64,000 bases of DNA, taken from contig NZ_KE383924.1 of assembly GCF_000422805.1 (NCBI RefSeq), positions 276,864 to 340,863 of the forward strand, read 5' to 3'. The notes beneath the pieces were generated by a model. It worked only from the letters and a program-made list of their open reading frames with translations. It was not told the DNA's origin and ran no database searches. Every line of letters begins with the position of its first letter. The first letter of the stretch is position 1. Made by a program: the position numbers and the translations under genes. Source of the DNA: Nocardioides halotolerans DSM 19273. GTDB lineage: Bacteria > Actinomycetota > Actinomycetes > Propionibacteriales > Nocardioidaceae. This document shows positions 59,175 to 64,000 of this stretch, piece after piece.

Positions 59175-60178
59175 GTGCCTTCCCTTCCGGGGTTTCGAGA
59201 CGGTTGCTGCGCAACCTCCTCAACCACCGGAGCCGATGCCTCTCCCACCGTGCGCTTCGCGAAGGCCGTCGCAGCCTCTCTCACCCAGGCGCCGTCCTCG
59301 TGGGCACGGCGACGGTGGGCGATGCGCTGGGCGTTGCACGGGCCGTTGCCCTTGACCACCTGCATGAACTCCTCCCAGTCGGGCTGGCCGAAGTCGTGGT
59401 GGCCGCGCTCGTCGTTCCAGCGCAGGTCGGGGTCGGGCAGGGTGACGCCGAGTGCCTCGGCCTGCGGGACCGTCATGTCCACGAACCGCTGGCGCAGGTC
59501 GTCGTTGGTGTTGCGCTTGATGCCCCACGCCATCGACTGCGCGGTGTTGGGCGAGTCGGCGTCGGGTGGGCCGAACATCATCAGCGCCGGCCACCAGAAC
59601 CGGTCGACCGACTCCTGCACCATCGCGCGCTGCTCGTCGGTGCCGCGCATCATCGTCATCAGCAGCTCGTAGCCCTGCCGCTGGTGGAACGACTCCTCCT
59701 TGCAGATCCGGATCATCGCGCGACCGTAGGGGCCGTACGACGTCCGGCACAGCGGCACCTGGTTGCAGATCGCGGCGCCGTCGACGAGCCAGCCGATGGT
59801 GCCGACGTCGGCGTAGGACAGCGTCGGGTAGTTGAAGATCGAGGAGTACTTCTGCCTGCCCTCGATGAGCATCTCGGTCAGCTCGGCCCGGGAGACGCCG
59901 AGCGTCTCGGTCGCGGAGTAGAGGTAGAGCCCGTGGCCCGCCTCGTCCTGCACCTTGGCCAGCAGGATCGCCTTGCGGCGCAGCGACGGGGCGCGAGTGA
60001 TCCAGTTGCCCTCGGGCTGCATGCCGATGATCTCGGAGTGCGCGTGCTGGGCGATCTGCCGGACCAGCGTCCTGCGGTAGCCCTCGGGCATCCAGTCGCG
60101 CGGCTCGATGCGGTCGTTGCGCGCGATGGTGCCGTCGAACGCCGCCTGCAGCTCGACCTCGTCCTCGGTGGCGGTCAC
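59171..60178 (-). CDS. paaA: Phenylacetyl-CoA epoxidase catalytic subunit PaaA
   Basis: A 335-residue di-iron oxygenase subunit that makes ring-1,2-epoxyphenylacetyl-CoA. Ligand-bearing helices are visible (QIAQHAHSEIIGMQPEGNWI, KVQDEAGHGLYLYSATE, MIRICKEESFHQRQGYELL). GGGAGG supports the GTG at 60178. The last ~18 residues (VVEEVAQQPSRN then PGREGT) are encoded by a half copy of an intergenic repeat and are not part of the usual family C-terminus. Confidence 0.95.
   Translation of the reverse strand: MTATEDEVELQAAFDGTIARNDRIEPRDWMPEGYRRTLVRQIAQHAHSEIIGMQPEGNWITRAPSLRRKAILLAKVQDEAGHGLYLYSATETLGVSRAELTEMLIEGRQKYSSIFNYPTLSYADVGTIGWLVDGAAICNQVPLCRTSYGPYGRAMIRICKEESFHQRQGYELLMTMMRGTDEQRAMVQESVDRFWWPALMMFGPPDADSPNTAQSMAWGIKRNTNDDLRQRFVDMTVPQAEALGVTLPDPDLRWNDERGHHDFGQPDWEEFMQVVKGNGPCNAQRIAHRRRAHEDGAWVREAATAFAKRTVGEASAPVVEEVAQQPSRNPGREGT
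59191..59226. repeat. Half copy of the GGTTTCGAGACGG element inside paaA
   Basis: GGTTTCGAGACGG then TTGCTGCGCAACCTCCTC and AACCA, matching the left arm of the full element at 57399-57478 with compensating changes in a small inner stem. It encodes the C-terminal tail of PaaA on the minus strand. Confidence 0.85.
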
Positions 60179-60230
60179 GGACCCTCCCGGTGGCTGACGA
60201 CCTGCTCCTGACCGGTCGGCCGTCTTTACT

Positions 60231-60242
60231 GACCGATCGGTC
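60231..60242. promoter_or_regulatory. PaaR-type operator upstream of paaA
   Basis: GACCGATCGGTC, a perfect 12-bp palindrome 52 bp before the paaA start, identical to the site before paaZ. A related GACCGGTCGG lies nearby at about 60210. TAAAGA just after it on the minus strand could be part of the promoter. Confidence 0.7.
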
Positions 60243-60342
60243 TGGAAATCATGACATCCGGCCGCGCCGGTCGCAAGCGTGCGTCGCTCGCCGTCGATCA
60301 CACCTCATCACGGTTCATAACGAAATCTCTTAGTCGTCCTGA

Positions 60343-60348
60343 TAGTTT
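60343..60348 (+). promoter_or_regulatory. -10 box of the AAA ATPase gene
   Basis: TAGTTT, 6 nt before the GTG at 60355, within the most AT-rich stretch of this area. It supports a leaderless transcript from the GTG at 60355 rather than 60349. Confidence 0.5.
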
Positions 60349-60354
60349 GTGATC

Positions 60355-61536
60355 GTGGACCCCATCGCGAACCCCTACCGCCCCGGCGCCGGCCGGCGGC
60401 CGCCGGTGCTCGCGGGCCGGCAGCCGCTGCTCGACTCCTTCGAGGTGGTCCGCCAGCGCGCCGAGACACTGGGCGAGGGCGACCGCAGCTGGATCCTCAA
60501 CGGACGCCGCGGGGTCGGCAAGACGGTGCTCCTCAACGAGCTGTGGACCCAGGTCTCGGGGCGCGGCTGGATCTCCGCGAAGGTCGAGGCCAGCTGGCAC
60601 GTGCCGTTCCCCGTGGTGCTCGCCAAGGCGCTGGTGCAGGCGATGCGTACGGCGACCGGCCGGCACCCGGTGCCCAAGCTGCGGCGGCTGCTCGGCGTCT
60701 TCCAGGCGTTCTCGCTCAAGGTCGACCCGGCTCTCGGCCTGGTCTCGCTCGGCGCGGACGTCGACCTCGTGAAGGGCGTCGCCGACACCGGCCGGCTGGG
60801 CGACGACCTGACCGCCCTGCTGCAGGTGCTCGGCGAGACCTCGGCCGACCTCGGCATCGGCACGCTGCTGCTGGTCGACGAGCTGCAGGAGGCGAAGCCC
60901 GACGAGCTCACCGCGATCAACATGGCGATCCACCAGCTCGGCCAGGGGCCGACGCCGCTGCCGGTGATGCTGGTCGGCGCCGGCCTGCCCTCGCTCCCGA
61001 CCCAGCTGGGCGAGGCGACGAGCTACGCCGAGCGGCTCTACGACTACCGGGCGATCGGCCTCCTCGACCCGCCCTCCGCTCGCCTCGCGCTCGCCGGCCC
61101 GACGTCCGACCTCGGCGTCGCGTGGGAGGACGACGCTGTCGAGGCGGCGCTGACCCGGGCCGGCGGCTACCCCTACTTCCTCCAGGCCATCGGCAAGCAC
61201 GTCTGGGACTCCGCCCGGACCTCGCCGATCACGCTCGAGGACGTCGAGGTGGGGCTCCGGTTCGCGCGCGAGGAGCTGGACGACGGCCTGTACCGCACGC
61301 GCTGGGAGCGGGCCACGCCCGCGCAGCGAGCGCTCCTGCGGGCGCTTGCCGTGGAGGGCGGCGACGAGCCGGTCACGATGGCCGAGCTCGCGGCGGCGAC
61401 CGGGCGCAAGAAGACCACCGACCTCTCGGTGGCCCGCAACGAGCTGATCAAGAAGGGCCTGGTCTACCCGCCCGAGCGCGGCTTCATCGCCTTCACCGTC
61501 CCCGGCATGGGCGAGTTCATCCTGCGCCAGGAGTGA
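60355..61536 (+). CDS. AAA-type ATPase with C-terminal winged helix
   Basis: A 393-residue P-loop ATPase: GRQPLLDSFEVVRQRAETLG, Walker A LNGRRGVGKTVLLNEL (about residues 49-64), Walker B TLLLVDELQEA, sensor LPVMLVGAGLPSLP, and a C-terminal winged helix (EPVTMAELAAATGRKKTTDL, then NELIKKGLVYPPERG). This AAA_16/ORC-like layout occurs in STAND regulators and mobile-element genes. It sits between paaA and paaZ with no evident link to phenylacetate metabolism. Role unknown. Confidence 0.8.
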   Translation: MDPIANPYRPGAGRRPPVLAGRQPLLDSFEVVRQRAETLGEGDRSWILNGRRGVGKTVLLNELWTQVSGRGWISAKVEASWHVPFPVVLAKALVQAMRTATGRHPVPKLRRLLGVFQAFSLKVDPALGLVSLGADVDLVKGVADTGRLGDDLTALLQVLGETSADLGIGTLLLVDELQEAKPDELTAINMAIHQLGQGPTPLPVMLVGAGLPSLPTQLGEATSYAERLYDYRAIGLLDPPSARLALAGPTSDLGVAWEDDAVEAALTRAGGYPYFLQAIGKHVWDSARTSPITLEDVEVGLRFAREELDDGLYRTRWERATPAQRALLRALAVEGGDEPVTMAELAAATGRKKTTDLSVARNELIKKGLVYPPERGFIAFTVPGMGEFILRQE

Positions 61537-61555
61537 GCGCCGCCGAGGATTTCCT

Positions 61556-61578
61556 GACCGATCGGTCTGCAATAGGGT
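61556..61578 (+). promoter_or_regulatory. paaZ promoter with PaaR-type operator
   Basis: GACCGATCGGTC (61556-61567), then TAGGGT (61573-61578) 7 nt before the ATG of paaZ. The operator lies in the spacer just upstream of the -10 box, where a repressor would block polymerase; paaZ is probably leaderless. Confidence 0.7.
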
Positions 61579-61585
61579 CGCAGTC

Positions 61586-63637
61586 ATGACGCGCAAGCTC
61601 GAGAGCTACGCATCCGGTCGCTGGTTCGCCGCCGAGGACGACGGGCGACCCCTCCTCGACGCGAGCACCGGGGAGGAGGTCTTCCGGTTCTCCGCGCAGG
61701 GGCTCGACCTCGGCGAGATGACGGCGTACGCCCGCACCGTCGGCGGTCCGGCGCTGCGCGCGCTGACCTTCCACGAGCGGGCCGGCCTGCTCAAGGCGCT
61801 CGGCAAGCACCTCATCGAGCACGTCGCGGAGTTCCACGAGCTCTCGCTGCGCACCGGCGCCACCAAGGGCGACGGGATGGGCGACATCGAGGGCGGCATC
61901 GGCACGCTGTTCGCCTCCGGCAGCGTCGGCACCCGCCAGCTGCCCAACGACACCGTCTACCTCGACGGCGACCCGATCCCCCTGGGCAAGGGCGGCACGT
62001 TCCTCGGCCAGCACGTCTTCACCAGCAGGCCGGGCGTGATGGTGCAGATCAACGCGTTCAACTTCCCGGTCTGGGGGATGCTCGAGAAGCTCGGGCCGGC
62101 GTTCCTCGCCGGCCTGCCGACGATCGTCAAGCCGGCCGCGCAGACGTCGTACGTCACCGAGGCGGTCGTGCGCTCCATCGTCGAGTCGGGACTCCTCCCC
62201 GAGGGGTCGCTGCAGCTGCTGATGGGCAGCCCGGCCGGCCTCCTCGACGAGCTCCAGGTGCAGGACCACGTGGCGTTCACCGGCTCCGCCCACACCGCGG
62301 GCCTGCTGCGCAACCACGCCAACGTGCTGCACGGCGGCGTCACCCTCGGCGTCGAGGCCGACTCGCTCAACTGCTCGATCCTCGGCCCCGACGTCACGTC
62401 CGACGACCCGGAGCTCGACCTGTTCGTCAAGGGCGTCGTCACCGAGATGACCTACAAGGCCGGCCAGAAGTGCACCGCGATCCGGCGCACCCTGGTCCCG
62501 GCGCCGATGGTCGACACGGTCATCGACGCGCTCACCGCGCGCCTGGCCCGGACGACGGTCGGCCACCCGGCCGCCGAGGGCGTGCGGATGGGCGCCCTGG
62601 TGAGCCTCGACCAGCGCGAGGAGGTCCGCAAGGCGATCCAGTCGCTGCGCGCCTCCGCCGAGGTGGTGTACGGCGACCCCGACCGGCCCGGCAACCCCGA
62701 CCTCGTCGAGGCCGACGGCGAGCGCGGCGCGTTCCTCGGGCCGGTGCTGCTGCGCGCCGACGCGCGCGCCGTCGAGCCGCACGACGTCGAGGCGTTCGGG
62801 CCGGTGAGCACGGTGATCGGCTACGACAGCCTCGACGACGCCATCGCGCTGGCGGCCCGCGGGAAGGGCAGCTTGGCCGGGTCGCTGGTCACCCACGACC
62901 CGGAGGTCGCCCGCACCGTCGTCCTCGGCCTCGCGCCCTGGCACGGACGGATCCTGGTCCTCGACCGCGACGACGCCGGCGAGTCGACCGGGCACGGCGT
63001 GCCGCTCCCGACCCTCGTCCACGGCGGCCCGGGCCGGGCGGGCGGCGGCGAGGAGATGGGCGGCCTGCGCGGCGTGCTCCACCTGATGCAGCGCACCGCT
63101 CTCCAGGGCTCGCCCGACATGCTGACCGCGGTCACCGGCCGCTGGACCAAGGGCTCGACGCGCGCCACGGGGGACGTGCACCCGTTCCGCAAGAGCCTCG
63201 CCGAGCTGCGCATCGGCGACACGATCGAGTCGCAGCCGCGCCGGGTCACGCTCGACGACATCGAGCACTTCGCGGAGTTCACCGGCGACACGTTCTACGC
63301 CCACACCGACGAGGAGGCCGCGCGGCAGAACCCGCTCTTCGGCGGGATCGTCGCGCACGGCTACCTGGTGGTGTCGCTGGCCGCCGGCCTGTTCGTCGAC
63401 CCCGACCCGGGGCCGGTGCTGGCGAACTTCGGCGTCGACAACCTGCGCTTCCTCACGCCGGTGAAGGCCGACGACACCATCGCGGTCACGCTCACCGTCA
63501 AGCAGATCACCCCGCGCACCACCGCCGACTACGGCGAGGTGCGCTGGGACGCGCTGGTGACCAATGCGGCCGGCGAGCCGGTTGCGACGTACGACGTGCT
63601 GACGCTCGTCGCCAAGGAGTGGCCGGCCACGACGTAG
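61586..63637 (+). CDS. paaZ: Bifunctional ring-opening enzyme PaaZ
   Basis: A 683-residue fusion that opens the oxepin-CoA ring and oxidises the aldehyde. N-terminal aldehyde dehydrogenase domain with MVQINAFNFPVWGMLEKLGP, VTLGVEADSLNCSILGPDV (general base Glu) and MTYKAGQKCTAIRRTLVP (nucleophile Cys); C-terminal MaoC-type hydratase from about residue 530 with FAEFTGDTFYAHTDEEAA and IVAHGYLVVSLAAGLFVDP. Both active sites look intact. Confidence 0.96.
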   Translation: MTRKLESYASGRWFAAEDDGRPLLDASTGEEVFRFSAQGLDLGEMTAYARTVGGPALRALTFHERAGLLKALGKHLIEHVAEFHELSLRTGATKGDGMGDIEGGIGTLFASGSVGTRQLPNDTVYLDGDPIPLGKGGTFLGQHVFTSRPGVMVQINAFNFPVWGMLEKLGPAFLAGLPTIVKPAAQTSYVTEAVVRSIVESGLLPEGSLQLLMGSPAGLLDELQVQDHVAFTGSAHTAGLLRNHANVLHGGVTLGVEADSLNCSILGPDVTSDDPELDLFVKGVVTEMTYKAGQKCTAIRRTLVPAPMVDTVIDALTARLARTTVGHPAAEGVRMGALVSLDQREEVRKAIQSLRASAEVVYGDPDRPGNPDLVEADGERGAFLGPVLLRADARAVEPHDVEAFGPVSTVIGYDSLDDAIALAARGKGSLAGSLVTHDPEVARTVVLGLAPWHGRILVLDRDDAGESTGHGVPLPTLVHGGPGRAGGGEEMGGLRGVLHLMQRTALQGSPDMLTAVTGRWTKGSTRATGDVHPFRKSLAELRIGDTIESQPRRVTLDDIEHFAEFTGDTFYAHTDEEAARQNPLFGGIVAHGYLVVSLAAGLFVDPDPGPVLANFGVDNLRFLTPVKADDTIAVTLTVKQITPRTTADYGEVRWDALVTNAAGEPVATYDVLTLVAKEWPATT

Positions 63638-63724
63638 GCCGCCGCGTCGTTCGGCGCCGGTCCGCGTCGGTCAGGCGCGGTCAGACGGTATGACGTGACC
63701 GCCTCGGCCTGAGGGGGTTGCGGG

Positions 63725-63806
63725 CCGGGGCCTCTCACATGCATGTACGTGGGTTGTCGGGCAGGAGTGGCCTGCTCGACCTATCCACAGGCATAGGAGG
63801 CCCCGG
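63725..63806 (+). ncRNA. Structured 5' region of IS110 element, candidate bridge RNA
   Basis: Outer stem CCGGGGCCTC (63725-63734) with GAGGCCCCGG (63797-63806), 10 bp perfect. Inside: a 10-bp hairpin GTCGGGCAGG/CCTGCTCGAC (63756-63765/63771-63780, one G-U pair, loop AGTGG) and a small one CTAT/ATAG (63781-63784/63793-63796). Together they make a closed multi-branch fold. IS110-subgroup elements are known to carry their bridge RNA in the left noncoding end; that this is one is inference. Confidence 0.45.
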
Positions 63807-64000
63807 TGATCAAAGAGCGTACGAGTGTCGGGCTGGATGTGCACGCACGGTCGGTGATGGCGACCGGGCTGGACGCGGTGACCGGTGAGGTGTTCAGGCA
63901 GCGACTGGTCCCGGCCAGCGAGGTTGTCATCGAGTGGCTGCGCGGGCTGCCGGGCCCGGTCGCCACCACTTACGAGGCAGGGCCGACGGGGTTCGGTCTG
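63806..64000 (+). CDS. IS110-family transposase, N-terminal part
   Basis: The first 65 residues from the GTG at 63806 (TSVGLDVHARSVMATGLDAV, then VTGEVFRQRL, ending TTYEAGPTGFGL). GLDVHA holds the first acidic residue and YEAGPTG the second of the RuvC-like DEDD catalytic core of IS110 recombinases. ATAGGAGG upstream is the ribosome binding site and is part of the predicted hairpin. The rest lies beyond the right edge. Confidence 0.9.
   Translation, partial: MIKERTSVGLDVHARSVMATGLDAVTGEVFRQRLVPASEVVIEWLRGLPGPVATTYEAGPTGFGL

Larger units (their letters stand above)
63638..64000 (+). mobile_element. IS110-family insertion sequence, left part
   Basis: Contains the start of an IS110-type transposase and its upstream noncoding part, cut by the window edge. 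The exact left end is not resolved, because IS110 elements usually lack terminal inverted repeats; it must lie between the paaZ stop and the transposase start. Confidence 0.75.

Overview
The window is high-GC actinobacterial DNA. It carries a mycothiol-era DinB-like protein, a tRNA adenosine deaminase partner found in actinobacteria, an aerobic phenylacetate operon, MenB, RecBCD and many GTG starts. Several genes have a TANNNT box 6-8 nt before the start codon and no ribosome binding site, which points to leaderless transcripts. Gene content and a GGTTTCGAGACGG-type repeat suggest Nocardioides or a close relative; this placement is an inference, not a search result.

Layout. 1-6.2 kb: end of a MoxR-type ATPase, small membrane proteins, a crotonase, then a compact stress block (DUF981 membrane protein, universal stress protein, a 45-residue membrane peptide, NhaA antiporter, TetR regulator) and tRNA-Ser(CGA). 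Four copies of a 20-bp operator (AAACG-N10-CGTTT type) lie in front of these genes and make the block look like one self-contained TetR regulon. 6.2-12.4 kb: TadA and its partner, secreted proteins, upp, and an ECF sigma operon flanked by two copies of a ~96-bp repeat. 12.4-25.2 kb: proton-translocating transhydrogenase (pntAA-pntAB-pntB), ThpR, a VIT-family transporter, a DHA2 exporter, GlgX, a lipoprotein with an HxlR regulator and oxidoreductase, and an MMPL exporter divergent from its likely TetR regulator.

25.2-34 kb: acid phosphatase, sirtuin, two methyltransferases and a NADAR protein in a near-continuous minus-strand run, next to a decayed toxin-antitoxin pair and other gene fragments; then menB, an MFS transporter and a deazaflavin-type reductase. 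34-41 kb: a LacI-controlled carbohydrate island (binding protein, two permeases, GH3 beta-glycosidase, LacI repressor; no ATPase gene here). 41-50 kb: an ACT-domain protein and recC-recB-recD. 50-55 kb: small membrane and NTF2-like proteins (the latter behind a KstR-like box), an MFS transporter, an ECF sigma factor with a C-terminal NTF2-like domain, a reductase-like protein and a class III cyclase.

55-63.6 kb: phenylacetate catabolism: a TetR regulator, paaA-paaB-paaC-paaD-paaE-paaI on the minus strand and paaZ on the plus strand, with an unrelated AAA ATPase between paaA and paaZ. The paaA and paaZ control regions share the perfect palindrome GACCGATCGGTC. The window ends inside an IS110-family transposase whose 5' noncoding flank folds into nested hairpins and may encode a bridge RNA.

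At least six kinds of palindromic intergenic repeat occur. Several overlap the 3' ends of genes and supply stop codons or C-terminal residues. No CRISPR array, rRNA, prophage or biosynthetic gene cluster was seen.
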